Origin: Myxococcales bacterium
GTDB lineage: Bacteria > Myxococcota_A > Polyangia > Polyangiales > Polyangiaceae
Direction: 5' to 3'
Length of the DNA: 64,000 bases
Assembly (NCBI GenBank): GCA_016794345.1
Contig: JAEUKE010000076.1
Span: 1 to 64,000 of the forward strand
The notes below the pieces were generated by a model, which saw nothing but the letters and a program-made list of their open reading frames with translations, ran no database searches and was not told the DNA's origin. Below are positions 52,901 through 63,557 of the stretch, piece after piece (position 1 is the first letter of the stretch; every line of letters begins with the position of its first letter). The position numbers and the translations under genes are program-made.

Positions 52901-53077
52901 GAGCGACGGCGGCGAAGCGCCGAGGCTCGAGGCTTCGGGTGGGGCGCGCTCGTGGGCGCGGCCCTGTTGGCGGAGCTCTCCGGCGAAGCCGAGCGAACGC
53001 GCAAGGTGGCGGACGAAGCCGACGCGCTCGGGTACGGCGCGCTCGCGAGGCGGCTCCGCGGGAGTTGGCGCGCGTGA
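49919..53077 (+). CDS. Pseudokinase-AAA ATPase-TPR protein downstream of dnaK
   Basis: 1,052 residues from TTG 49919, 6 bp after the dnaK stop. The N-terminal 240 residues have a kinase-like fold, but the catalytic loop is HGRLGADRIL (136-145, no HRD Asp) and DFG is LDAFG (154-158), so phosphotransfer is unlikely. Residues about 375-640 form an AAA/STAND ATPase with intact P-loop GPLGIGKS (399-406) and Walker B-like VLCLDDVHL. From about 700 to the end it is TPR-like alpha-helical (Ala/Arg/Glu-rich repeats). It may be a sensor or adaptor for misfolded protein or signalling, using ATP but not phosphorylating. Overlap with the next gene (GTGA) shows coupling. Confidence 0.85.
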   Translation: MATRLGEFEIGIELPLSGPERRFRAFSGRRHGVLGFSRDVTIFVTTDADVAEEQAVIERARSGVSLSHAGVLRVLGTGRGTIDGAERTYVVYERSDAPALSELLARAPAVPSAVAFTIAAAVADVLDHAHRRGVAHGRLGADRILIGREGSVRLDAFGLERKGSPGEDLAALGRVLRDLSGGDEHGLRAAERLEQGEPGSAGDASELFTALAFEKGPAPGDRSIAAWVASTAQTAPARKGRGAAVRLEGEPAALEPALSELERAGADVDRRASIAVFSESGVPDLETAITLARAVTAEGVVSAAVVAVALDATPAEAFSGELSNVPRGQVWVSAEVAEEARASFVFSGVAEAAAVFAAAGERAVATAGRFVGRRAELWQLAESLREATDRGPIRVSVTGPLGIGKSRLVAELVRRARRGGARTHLVRLSLVPRTPLAGATAVVRELGDDRAEVTVAGLARVFEAAARDAPCVLCLDDVHLTDRESRELVDAAFAAVTPGTRLLLVDSARGEGAQSGAPLALGELSDDEVAELVAARLGARVVPPELFESVVERTGGHPLYIEEALRELVSRALVDVEKGVAKLRAGADVRLPTSLEALVKMRLATLEPVQRRVLAAASIAEPGTLPGAIAEMAGLPPDSASEIVWQLDSGGFARLDDAGGLHVASVHRDAVLELVSAEDVAGLHRSAARVLAHATTPSALMARAAHLEQIDELGDASRARLAASRAFAAASAWPEAAGELVGALRGLETFAEIEPVLAELVRIKQAAGMRVDIEPVLERVAATLEAEPIAPADLARARLAMAQLLPNATESAWVLLDAAEAAHADENDAEVARARVSVARAAAAPGRAIEAARRLAEESAVDAGTLADAATIAVLAGDEALARALLDRAAPESPEALRLRGELLGLAGDFEAAERELWRASERARQTDDLEEHARARLALGDLHRDRDGARSFAAFSEAARAAREAGAREVAELAAMYIDALSAKVDAPSRESLERRRRSAEARGFGWGALVGAALLAELSGEAERTRKVADEADALGYGALARRLRGSWRA

Positions 53078-53460
53078 GCGAGAGCGAGAGCGAGGCCGAG
53101 GTCGACCTGGTGATGGAGGGCCTCTGGAAGAAGGTCGGCGCGAGCTTCGACGACGACGAGCGCCACCAGGCCTTCCTCGCCTATTGCCGCGAGTCCGGGA
53201 AGCTCGACGAGGCGGCCCGGCGCTACCGCCTCATCACCGAGGGCCGCGACGAGGCGTTTTCGGGCGACGAGGCCGCCGCGGCCCTGGCCAAGAAGCGACT
53301 CGGCCAGGTCGCGCTCGTCGCGGTCGCCACGCTCGAGGCCGACCGAACGGAGCCGGGCGCCAAGCGAGGGCACCGCATGGTGCGGATCGCGGCGCTCATC
53401 GTGTTCGTGCTGATGATCGGGATGCTGGCCTACGCCCTGCGCCCGGCGCTCGGCCAGTGA
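53074..53460 (+). CDS. Small tail-anchored protein, last gene of the dnaK operon
   Basis: 128 residues. A cytoplasmic helical region (VDLVMEGLWKKVGASFDDDE, HQAFLAYCRESGKLDEAARR) resembling a degenerate TPR pair is followed by one C-terminal TM helix (VRIAALIVFVLMIGMLAYAL) and only five more residues. This is a tail-anchor topology. GTG 53074 overlaps the pseudokinase stop. Its task could be to tether the pseudokinase-ATPase or DnaK to the membrane, but that is inferred only from gene order. Confidence 0.75.
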   Translation: MSESESEAEVDLVMEGLWKKVGASFDDDERHQAFLAYCRESGKLDEAARRYRLITEGRDEAFSGDEAAAALAKKRLGQVALVAVATLEADRTEPGAKRGHRMVRIAALIVFVLMIGMLAYALRPALGQ

Positions 53461-53506
53461 TCTCCGCTTCGGACGGCGACGCGCGCGGATCAGCGAGCCG
53501 CGCCGA

Positions 53507-54979
53507 TCACGTCCCGCTCTCGGCCAGCTTCCGCTCGAGCGCCTCGAGGTGGGCGCGGACCTGGGGATCGGCGTCGCGCTGCGCCTCGATCTTGCGGACC
53601 GCGCTCATGACAGTTGTGTGATCGCGACCACCGAACGCGCGACCGAGCTCCGGGAAGCTGCACTTGAGGCGCTGCTTGCAGAGGTACATGGCCACGTGGC
53701 GGGCGAAGGCCACCGTCTTGTGCCGGTCCTTCGAGACCAGATCGCTCGAGCGGATGTGGAAGTGGTGGCAGACGTGGCGCTGGATGTCCTCCACGCTCAT
53801 CGACTGCGGCTTGTGGGCAGAGGCGAGCGCGAGCTCTCCCTTGGCGAACCCGAGGTCCACCGGGCGCCCCGTTAGCGACGATTTCGCGCCGAGCCGGATG
53901 AGCGTGCCTTCCAGCTCGCGGACGTTCGAGCGGACGACCTGGGCGAGGTAGAGCGCCACGTCGTCTTCGAGGGCGATGCCCTCGAGCGCGGCCTTGTTCC
54001 GGACGATGGCGACACGTGTCTCGAGCTCGGGCACCTGGATGTCCGCGACGAGGCCCCACGAGAAGCGGGAGACCAGGCGCTCTTCCATGCGCTCGAGGTT
54101 CTGCGGGTACTTGTCGCTCGTCACCACGATCTGGCGGTCCTGACCGTGGAGCGCGTTGAACGTGTGGAAGAACTCTTCCTGCGTCTGCTCGCGTCCGGCG
54201 AGGAACTGGATGTCGTCGACCAACAAGAGGTCGCAGTGTGAGCGATACCGCGCCCGGAACTCATCCATCTTCTGGTGCTGGATGGCGTGGATGAACTCGT
54301 TCGTGAAGCGCTCCGCCGAGACGTAGACGATGCGCGCCGTCGGCCGGTCGCTCAGCATGCGATGGGCGATCGCCTGCATGAGGTGGGTCTTCCCGAGCCC
54401 CGTGCCGCCGCACATGAAGAGCGGGTTGTAGCGGCGCCCGCCGCCGCCCGCGGCGGCCACCGCGGCCGCGTGCGCGAGTTGGTTCGAGGGGCCGACCACG
54501 AAGCTCGCGAAGGTCTGCTTCGGGTTGAGATCGGCCAGGGTCACGCAGTGGGCGCTCCGCGGGGGAACGATGGCCATCGGGCGAGGCTGCGGATCGCTCG
54601 CGGGAGGCGCGTCCGACGGGCGGATGTGGATGGTGCGTGGCCGGACCGGGGGTGACGTGAGGCCGCCGGCGATCGGACGCTCGAGCTGCGGGTCGAGCAG
54701 CCAGGCGATCTGGATCGACCGGCTCGTCAGCTCACGAAGACGTGCCGTGAGGGTGGGGAGAAAATTGAGCTCGATCCACTCCTGGACGAACTCGTTCGTC
54801 GCCCGGAGGGTCAAGACGCCATCGGTCAGGTCATCGAACTGAACGCCGGCGAACCAGGTGTCGAACGTCGCGGGAGAGAGGCTCCGGGTGTACGCGACGG
54901 CCTCATCGAATGCCTGGGCAGAAGACAACTGCGGGGTCACGCGAGACCCTGGAGGAGGCGAGAGGGGTAGGTAGGCCAT
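53507..54979 (-). CDS. dnaA: DnaA, chromosomal replication initiator
   Basis: 490 residues. Domain I is about 1-95; domain II is a Pro/Arg linker; the AAA+ domain III has YNPLFMCGGTGLGKTHLMQA (Walker A), CDLLLVDDIQFLAGREQTQE (Walker B) and the arginine finger region RLVSRFSWGL; domain IV ends with the DNA-binding signature ELGRAFGGRDHTTVMSAVRK. It melts oriC and loads the replisome. Start ATG 54979. It faces away from a gene-free region holding DnaA boxes and an AT-rich stretch, which marks the probable chromosome origin. dnaN is not downstream, unlike in many bacteria. Confidence 0.98.
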   Translation of the reverse strand: MAYLPLSPPPGSRVTPQLSSAQAFDEAVAYTRSLSPATFDTWFAGVQFDDLTDGVLTLRATNEFVQEWIELNFLPTLTARLRELTSRSIQIAWLLDPQLERPIAGGLTSPPVRPRTIHIRPSDAPPASDPQPRPMAIVPPRSAHCVTLADLNPKQTFASFVVGPSNQLAHAAAVAAAGGGGRRYNPLFMCGGTGLGKTHLMQAIAHRMLSDRPTARIVYVSAERFTNEFIHAIQHQKMDEFRARYRSHCDLLLVDDIQFLAGREQTQEEFFHTFNALHGQDRQIVVTSDKYPQNLERMEERLVSRFSWGLVADIQVPELETRVAIVRNKAALEGIALEDDVALYLAQVVRSNVRELEGTLIRLGAKSSLTGRPVDLGFAKGELALASAHKPQSMSVEDIQRHVCHHFHIRSSDLVSKDRHKTVAFARHVAMYLCKQRLKCSFPELGRAFGGRDHTTVMSAVRKIEAQRDADPQVRAHLEALERKLAESGT

Positions 54980-54996
54980 GAACCGGGGACCTCAGC

Positions 54997-55005
54997 TTTT
55001 CCACA
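54997..55005 (+). promoter_or_regulatory. DnaA box (TTTTCCACA)
   Basis: TTTTCCACA matches the TTATCCACA consensus at 8 of 9 positions and lies 18 nt upstream of the dnaA start, so it could also mediate autorepression. Confidence 0.7.
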
Positions 55006-55097
55006 TGCCTGAACGCTTCCGACTTCCCAATTCATCTCTTTGAAATCAAAGTTCAATTCTTCATTCCGTGGAGAGCTCGAGGCAGGTCGTGAACAGG

Positions 55098-55106
55098 TTT
55101 TCCACA
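55098..55106 (+). promoter_or_regulatory. DnaA box (TTTTCCACA)
   Basis: A second identical 9-mer, in the same orientation, 101 bp from the first. Confidence 0.7.
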
Positions 55107-55844
55107 GGCGACGCTCCACCCGGTCCGTTGCGTTCCACCTAGGAGCGCCGGATTCGAGCCATGCTGTTCTTCGCAGCGTCGCGATCGGAGCGGCCCCGGG
55201 GGGTCGCCCAGCAGATGCTACGAAGCACGCCCAACCCGCCGGGACAGGCCCGGCACGAGGGGCACTTTTGGAGGTACCACCGAGCTGCCCCGGGCGTCCA
55301 TCCCCAACTTGTCACATGGGCTTAAGTCTACGAAACCACGGAGCATTTGGTCAAATTGGCGGTCTCTCGGGGCGGTTGGGGAGGCCCAAAGCTAACCGAA
55401 TCTCATGGATTCGTTGATGTTTCTGGCAATCGAGGTCTCCTACCAGCGGCGCGACTGCGAAGAATCCGTTACTCCGTCGCGTCAAGCCTAATAATCAATA
55501 ATCATTTCAGTCATTTGTGCCGGAACGTGGCGAATTTCGCCAAGCCGCCCCGAGCCGGGCCCAACTCGCTGCGTCAGCGGCCCCCCTTTTCGCGAGTCAA
55601 GCTCGAACAAGGCAAGAAAAACAAGGGGTTGAATTCGTAACCCACAGGCCTTCGAGGCGACCGATCGGTCTGGGCGGCAGCGCGCATGTCGCCGCGTTGT
55701 CACACGTTCCTTACAGCTGTGTCAGCCCGGCTCGGCGCAGGCCGGCGGATCGAGGGGGAGGGGGCCCGGTCGGACGACGGCCCCGTCAGGTTTCGGTCGC
55801 CGCGAACTTGGCCGGGAGGGGAGACTCCAGCTAGGGCGGGGCAC

Positions 55845-56879
55845 ATGCCTCTCCGCTCGCGGGTCTGGACAATCCCCTGCGCCCTGGCGCTCGGGATCGC
55901 GCTCGTCGGCGCGCCCGCCGCCGCCCAGGAGGCCGGCGACAAGAGCCCCTTGGTCACGGCCGAGACGCCGGTTCCTTTCGGCTTCAACTACGGCGAGGTC
56001 GAGACGACGCGTGCGCTCGCCCTGGCCGGCGCGATGCGCGCCGCGGGGAACGCGACGACGTCGCCGTTCATGAACCCCGCGAACATGGCGCTGAGCCGCG
56101 TCTACCACATCGAGGCGCTCGCGACGGTCGTCCCCGAGTTCGGGCGCCAAGTGTACGGCGGTGTCATCGTCGACTCGATCACGAACCGCCTCGCGGGCGG
56201 CATCGCGGTCACGGGCGGCTTCCTCGACCTGGGCGACGCCGCGACGAGCCTCGACCGCTCCTGGCTCGACGTGCGCCTGGCGCTCGCTTACCCGATCGCC
56301 GACGTCTTCAACGTCGGCATCGGCGGCCGTTACCTGAAGGTCACGCAGGACGGCCTCGGACCGCTCGGCGACGGCAAGGCCTCCGGAGGCCTGAAAGATC
56401 CGGAGGGCGACGGCCGCCTCTCGATCCTCAACCTCCCGACCTTCGACGCCGGCGTCAGCGTGAAGATCGCCGATCTCCTGGTCATCGGAGCGTCGGGCCA
56501 GAACCTCACCTTCCCGGACAACGGGCTGATGCCGACCACGGTGGGCGGCGGCGTCGCGGTGGCGACCGAAGACTTCACCATCGAGGCCGACGGCAACGCC
56601 GACTTCAACTCCTACAACGAGCCGACCGCGCGCGTGATGGCGGGGGGCGAGTACCTGCTGCTCGACCACGTGCCGCTCCGGCTCGGCTATCGCTACGATC
56701 AGGGCGCCGACTCCCACGCCCTCTCCGGCGGCGTCGGCTACATCGCCCGCGAGTTCATGATCGAGGCGTCGGTCCGAAGGACGATCGTGGGGCCCGAGGC
56801 GACGACCATGGTCTTCCAGGTCGGCTACTTCCTCGAGTCGAGCGGGCTGACGGCGTCGCCCGACGAGCCGGCTCCGTAA
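55845..56879 (+). CDS. Outer-membrane beta-barrel protein (PorV/FadL-like)
   Basis: 344 residues. A signal peptide (VWTIPCALALGIALVGAPAAAQ) is followed by GNATTSPFMNPANMALSRVYH, the Asn-Pro-Ala pattern of PorV/FadL-type barrels, then alternating amphipathic strands (VRLALAYPIADVFNVGIGGR, LVIGASGQNLTFP, LRLGYRYDQGADSHALSGGV) ending in FQVGYFLESSG. It probably forms a lipid or export-related barrel. Start ATG 55845 removes a long upstream non-signal segment. It sits next to the replication origin; a near copy of TGAC-N6-GTCA (55711) lies upstream. No substrate can be assigned. Confidence 0.8.
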   Translation: MPLRSRVWTIPCALALGIALVGAPAAAQEAGDKSPLVTAETPVPFGFNYGEVETTRALALAGAMRAAGNATTSPFMNPANMALSRVYHIEALATVVPEFGRQVYGGVIVDSITNRLAGGIAVTGGFLDLGDAATSLDRSWLDVRLALAYPIADVFNVGIGGRYLKVTQDGLGPLGDGKASGGLKDPEGDGRLSILNLPTFDAGVSVKIADLLVIGASGQNLTFPDNGLMPTTVGGGVAVATEDFTIEADGNADFNSYNEPTARVMAGGEYLLLDHVPLRLGYRYDQGADSHALSGGVGYIAREFMIEASVRRTIVGPEATTMVFQVGYFLESSGLTASPDEPAP

Positions 56880-56936
56880 CGAGCCCCACCCCACTCTGGC
56901 ATTTACTCGGGCGGGCGTCCGGCTTTTGCTGCGCGC

Positions 56937-57536
56937 ATGCTCGGGCTCGAAACGTCCTCCGATCCGGCGTGGGCCGCGCGCGCCGCCGCGAGCCTCGATC
57001 GCGTGCTCGTCGACCACGCGCACTGCGAGATGAAGGCCGCCTCCAACGCGCTCGCGCTCGCGGCTCGTTGCTCTCCCTGGCCGCGCGTGGTGCGCGCCCT
57101 CGTCGAGCTCGCCGAGGAGGAGCTCGTGCACTTCCGGCGCGTGCTCGAGGAGATCGAGCGGCGCGGCCTGTCCCTCGGCCCGCCCGAAGAAGACTTCTAC
57201 GCCGCCGAGCTGCGGCGTCGCGTCGCGGCGACACGGACGCGCCGCGACCTGGGGGACGTGGTGTCGGACAGGCTCCTCGTCGGGGCGCTCATCGAGGCTC
57301 GATCGTGCGAGCGGTTCAAGCTCCTCCGGGACGAGCTCGCGCAGCGCGGCGACGCGCTCGCCCCGTTCTACGACGAGCTCTTCACGGCGGAGGCGAAGCA
57401 CTACGCCGACTTCATCGATCTCGCGGGCGTCGTCCTGGGGGAGCCGGCGAAGGCGAAGGCGCGCTACGCGGCGCTCGCGCGCATCGAGGCCTCGGTGGTG
57501 GAGTCGCTGCCGGGGGACGTGACCGTCCATGGCTGA
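56937..57536 (+). CDS. miaE: MiaE-like tRNA 2-methylthio-N6-isopentenyladenosine hydroxylase
   Basis: 199 residues. Ferritin-like four-helix di-iron protein: VDHAHCEMKAASNALALAAR (Glu and His metal ligands), LAEEELVHFRRVLEEIERRG (EExxH), LLVGALIEARSCERFKLL (E), and FTAEAKHYADFIDL (ExxH). This set and length match the MiaE family, which hydroxylates ms2i6A37 to ms2io6A37 in tRNA using oxygen. ATG 56937. The next gene begins 12 bp after its stop. A non-tRNA member of the family cannot be fully excluded, but the conserved DHAHCExKAA motif is strong. Confidence 0.88.
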   Translation: MLGLETSSDPAWAARAAASLDRVLVDHAHCEMKAASNALALAARCSPWPRVVRALVELAEEELVHFRRVLEEIERRGLSLGPPEEDFYAAELRRRVAATRTRRDLGDVVSDRLLVGALIEARSCERFKLLRDELAQRGDALAPFYDELFTAEAKHYADFIDLAGVVLGEPAKAKARYAALARIEASVVESLPGDVTVHG

Positions 57537-57548
57537 CGAGGCCTTCTC

Positions 57549-58847
57549 ATGACGCCCATCGATCTCATGCGGCTCGACCGCCTGGTCGCGCAGCTCTCCG
57601 GGAAGCTCCGCGCGTGGCGCCTCTCGGGGCGCGCCGGCGATCCTCCCGAGCTCGAGCGCGAGGCGAGCTCGCTCGCCACCTATCAGGATCTCCGCGACAC
57701 CAAGGGTGACCCCATCGCGCTCCGGCTCGTGAGCCACGTGGCTGCGCTGACCGCGGACCGGGTCACGCTCGCCGACGAGGTCCGGCTCGCGGCTGCGCGC
57801 CGAGCGCCGTCGACGAGCGAGGTCGCGCCGAACGCCCGGGTCGATCGGCTCGCACGCGACCTCCTCGACCCCTCGGGCGACCGGCTGCGGCGCCTGTCCC
57901 AGCTGGGCTCGATCGCGATCGCATCCAGCGACGCCCAGCGGCTCTGGGTCGAGCGACGCCGCGAGGCGTATCGCCGCCTCGGTCTGTCGGACGAGACGGA
58001 GATCGAGCACGCACCCCTGTCACCCCCGGGCGCCCTCGCGCTCGCCGAGGCCGCGCTCCGCGCCACCGAGTCGGCGTTCGCCGAGCTTCGAGGCCGTCCC
58101 CTCCTCGCGGTCCTCGATCGCGCGATCGGCGCCGAGGCGGGCGAAGGTTGGCCGGCCAGGGTGACCGCGCGGTGGGTGAGCGACGTGTTCGGCCGCGGTC
58201 CGCTCTTCGACGGTCTGTCCTTCTCTCTCGCACGGCTGCCCGACGCCGTGGGCGCGGCGTCGTTCGCTCGCGCGCTCGACGGCGCGGGCCGCGAGCTCGC
58301 CGCGCGCGACCTCCCGCCGGGCGTTCCCTTCTGTGTGGCGCGCGATCCGTACGACTTGCTGGAGGCGCGCCGAGGGGCGCTCTTCGCCAGTCTCGTCCTC
58401 GAGCCGAAGCTGCACCAGAAGCGCCTCGGGCTCGGGTCGGCGCGCGCGAGAGAGCAAGCGAGGGCCATCGCCCGATCGAGCGTCGTCTGGGTCCGCATCG
58501 CGGCCCTGCGTGCGCTCGTGGCCGACGCCTTGGCGAAGGGCTCGGCGGCGGAGGTCTTTCCGGAGCTGGCGGAGCGTTGCCTGGGTCGCTCCTTGCCGCG
58601 CGATCTGGCGGGCGTCTTCCCGCTCACTGGACCGCGCAGCGCGCTCGACCTCGCCGCGGTGTTCGCCGCCGTACGGGACCGCGCGACCTACCGGGAGGCG
58701 TTCGACGAGGACTGGTTCGAGAACCCACGCGCCCACGAGGCGCTCCGGCACGAGCACCACGCCGCGCGCCCGTCCGGACGGAACGAGCCCTCCTCGCTGG
58801 CGACCGAGGCGGAGGTCGATCGGGCGCTCGCGGAAGCGCTCGCATGA
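57549..58847 (+). CDS. Conserved-looking cytoplasmic protein, function unknown
   Basis: 432 residues, largely alpha-helical and rich in Ala, Arg, Leu and Glu, without signal peptide or TM helix. Segments such as ELRGRPLLAVLDRAIGAEAG, TARWVSDVFGRGPLFDGLSF and FEWF-like EDWFENPRAHEALRHEH show patterned hydrophobics, but no catalytic motif (no HExxH, P-loop or zinc pairs) stands out. ATG 57549 is 12 bp after miaE, suggesting co-transcription. I do not recognise the family. Confidence 0.65.
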   Translation: MTPIDLMRLDRLVAQLSGKLRAWRLSGRAGDPPELEREASSLATYQDLRDTKGDPIALRLVSHVAALTADRVTLADEVRLAAARRAPSTSEVAPNARVDRLARDLLDPSGDRLRRLSQLGSIAIASSDAQRLWVERRREAYRRLGLSDETEIEHAPLSPPGALALAEAALRATESAFAELRGRPLLAVLDRAIGAEAGEGWPARVTARWVSDVFGRGPLFDGLSFSLARLPDAVGAASFARALDGAGRELAARDLPPGVPFCVARDPYDLLEARRGALFASLVLEPKLHQKRLGLGSARAREQARAIARSSVVWVRIAALRALVADALAKGSAAEVFPELAERCLGRSLPRDLAGVFPLTGPRSALDLAAVFAAVRDRATYREAFDEDWFENPRAHEALRHEHHAARPSGRNEPSSLATEAEVDRALAEALA

Positions 58848-58872
58848 TGGTAGCTTCGCGGGTCGGCCCCCC

Positions 58873-59166
58873 GTGAATCGTTACGGAATCCCCCTCAACG
58901 ATTTGCCCGCACACTGCCTCGACGCGGTCGACGCCGCCGAGCGTGCGCTCGCCCGGACGCTCGTCGTCCGCGACGGTCACGCGCTCGCCGCGATCGTGCC
59001 GATGGCCGATCTCGATCGGATCGATCCGCCCGATCCTGCGGCCAATGGAACGGACCCGCTGCTCGCCATCTGCGGCACGTGCCGCCACGACCCCTTCGTG
59101 GACTCGCTGTCCGCAGACCTGGGCAGCACGTCGCTCTGGCACCGCCCCCCTCGAATCCCCGGCTGA
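58873..59166 (+). CDS. Probable antitoxin (Phd/VapB-like) of a PIN-domain pair
   Basis: 97 residues from GTG 58873. The N-terminal part (LDAVDAAERALARTLVVRDG and HALAAIVPMADLDRI) matches the pattern of Phd/YefM-type antitoxins, where a short DNA-binding region contains VVRDGHALAAIVP. A Cys pair (CGTC) and a Pro-rich tail follow. The toxin gene begins 3 bp after its stop. Its role would be to bind the PIN toxin and repress the operon. Antitoxins of this class are poorly conserved, so the assignment rests on the pattern plus the partner. Confidence 0.65.
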   Translation: MNRYGIPLNDLPAHCLDAVDAAERALARTLVVRDGHALAAIVPMADLDRIDPPDPAANGTDPLLAICGTCRHDPFVDSLSADLGSTSLWHRPPRIPG

Positions 59167-59169
59167 CGC

Positions 59170-59562
59170 GTGCCTTATCTCCTCGACACCTCCACGCTGG
59201 CCGAGGCTCTCCGGAGCGCGCCCTCGCGGGCGTTCGTCCGGCGGCTCGCCTCCATCCCGAGCCGCGAGCGATGGACGAGCGTCATCACCGTGAGCCAGCT
59301 CCTCGTGGCCGCCCGGCGCACCCAGCAGCCGCGGGTCATGCAGGACGTCGTGAGCCTCGTCGCGGCCGTCCGGGTCGCCTCCTTCGACATGAACGCCGCA
59401 CAGTCGTTCGCGAAGCTCCGCGCGACCGTCGCGCCCGAGATGGACGCGGACGACCTGATGATCGCCGCCATCGCCGTGTCGGGGAACTACGTCCTCGCGA
59501 CGAAGCGCGTCCACGAGTTCTCCGTCTTCCCCCACCTTCGGGTGGAGGACTGGACGATCTGA
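59170..59562 (+). CDS. PIN-domain toxin (VapC-like)
   Basis: 130 residues from GTG 59170. PIN fold: YLLDTSTLAEALRS (Asp6, Glu12), then SVITVSQLLVAAR, then MDADDLMIAAIA (Asp94 region), and LATKRVHEFSVFPHLRVEDW at the C-terminus, the VapC-type ending with E in place of the usual final Asp. These acidic residues form a Mg-dependent RNase site. VapC toxins usually cleave tRNA or rRNA. It is 3 bp after a Phd-like antitoxin, forming a TA module just before the ATP synthase operon. Confidence 0.85.
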   Translation: MPYLLDTSTLAEALRSAPSRAFVRRLASIPSRERWTSVITVSQLLVAARRTQQPRVMQDVVSLVAAVRVASFDMNAAQSFAKLRATVAPEMDADDLMIAAIAVSGNYVLATKRVHEFSVFPHLRVEDWTI

Positions 59563-59735
59563 TCGGCTGACCACTGCCTCGCGGGAGGGGCTGGGGGGAT
59601 GAAACTACGGCCGTCTGCTCCCAGAACTTGGGGCGGCGTCGGTCGTGGCGCCGCGAAAGCCTTCCGGCTTGCGACAAGGCGTGCTAGGTGGCCGCTCGCA
59701 CAGCGGTGACTCCCCCCGACCTGGCCTCCAACCCT

Positions 59736-60208
59736 ATGGCCAACGCAAAGAATTTGCTGGTTTTGTCCGGCGCGGACGTGAACGTCGACTTCGACCTCTC
59801 GTTCGTGGCCCAGATCGCGCTCTTCGGGCTCTTCATCGTCATTCTGAAGCCCATCCTCTTCGATCCGCTGCTGAAGCTGTTCGAGGAGCGGGAGAAGCTG
59901 ACCGACGGCGCCCGCGCCCAGGCTCGCGCGATGGATGAGCGCGCCGGTGAGCTCCTGACCAAGTTCGAGGGCGAGCTCGAGAAGGTTCGCCACGAAGCGG
60001 CCCGCGATCGCGAGCAGCTCCGCGCCGAGACCGCTCGCCTCGAAGCCCAGATGATGGAGCAGGCGAAAGCCGACGCCTCGAAGATCCTGGCCGAAGGTCG
60101 CGAGAAGATCGCGGCCGAGGTCGGCGCGCTCCGGCGCGAGCTCGAAGCGAGCCGCCCCGCGCTCGCGCAGCAGATCGCCTCGAAGGTGCTCGGACGCGAG
60201 GTGGTCTC

Positions 60209-60212
<4 letters not shown>
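59736..60212 (+). CDS. atpF: ATP synthase F0 subunit b' (AtpF-like)
   Basis: 158 residues from ATG 59736 (GTG 59688 is an alternative). A TM helix (FVAQIALFGLFIVILKPILF, about 22-42) is followed by a long coiled coil (EEREKLTDGARAQARAMDER, AARDREQLRAETARLEAQMM). This is the stator stalk subunit that holds F1 fixed; a second b-type gene follows, so it is the b' copy. It overlaps the next gene (GTGA). Subunits a (atpB) and c (atpE) are not upstream; a TA module lies there, so F0 is split between loci. Confidence 0.88.
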
Positions 60213-63554
<3,342 letters not shown>

Positions 63555-63557
63555 CCC

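Larger units (their letters stand above)
54980..55844. other. Probable chromosomal origin (oriC) region upstream of dnaA
   Basis: An 865-bp stretch without a convincing gene between dnaA and an outer-membrane protein gene. It contains two TTTTCCACA boxes (54997-55005 and 55098-55106; 8 of 9 to TTATCCACA), a weaker TAACCCACA (55638-55646), and AT-rich islands unusual for this GC-rich DNA: 55021-55070 and 55482-55520. The latter contains a tandem ATAATCA (55491-55504) and is the best candidate unwinding element. Base composition and boxes next to dnaA are the classic oriC layout. The true unwinding site and replication direction cannot be proven by eye. Confidence 0.75.

Noticed and set aside
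55308..55316. CTTGTCACA as a possible third DnaA box
   Set aside because: Only 5 of 9 bases match TTATCCACA, too weak to call.
55686..55844. Upstream extension of the outer-membrane gene
   Set aside because: It would place 53 non-hydrophobic residues before the signal peptide; the ATG at 55845 directly precedes the leader.
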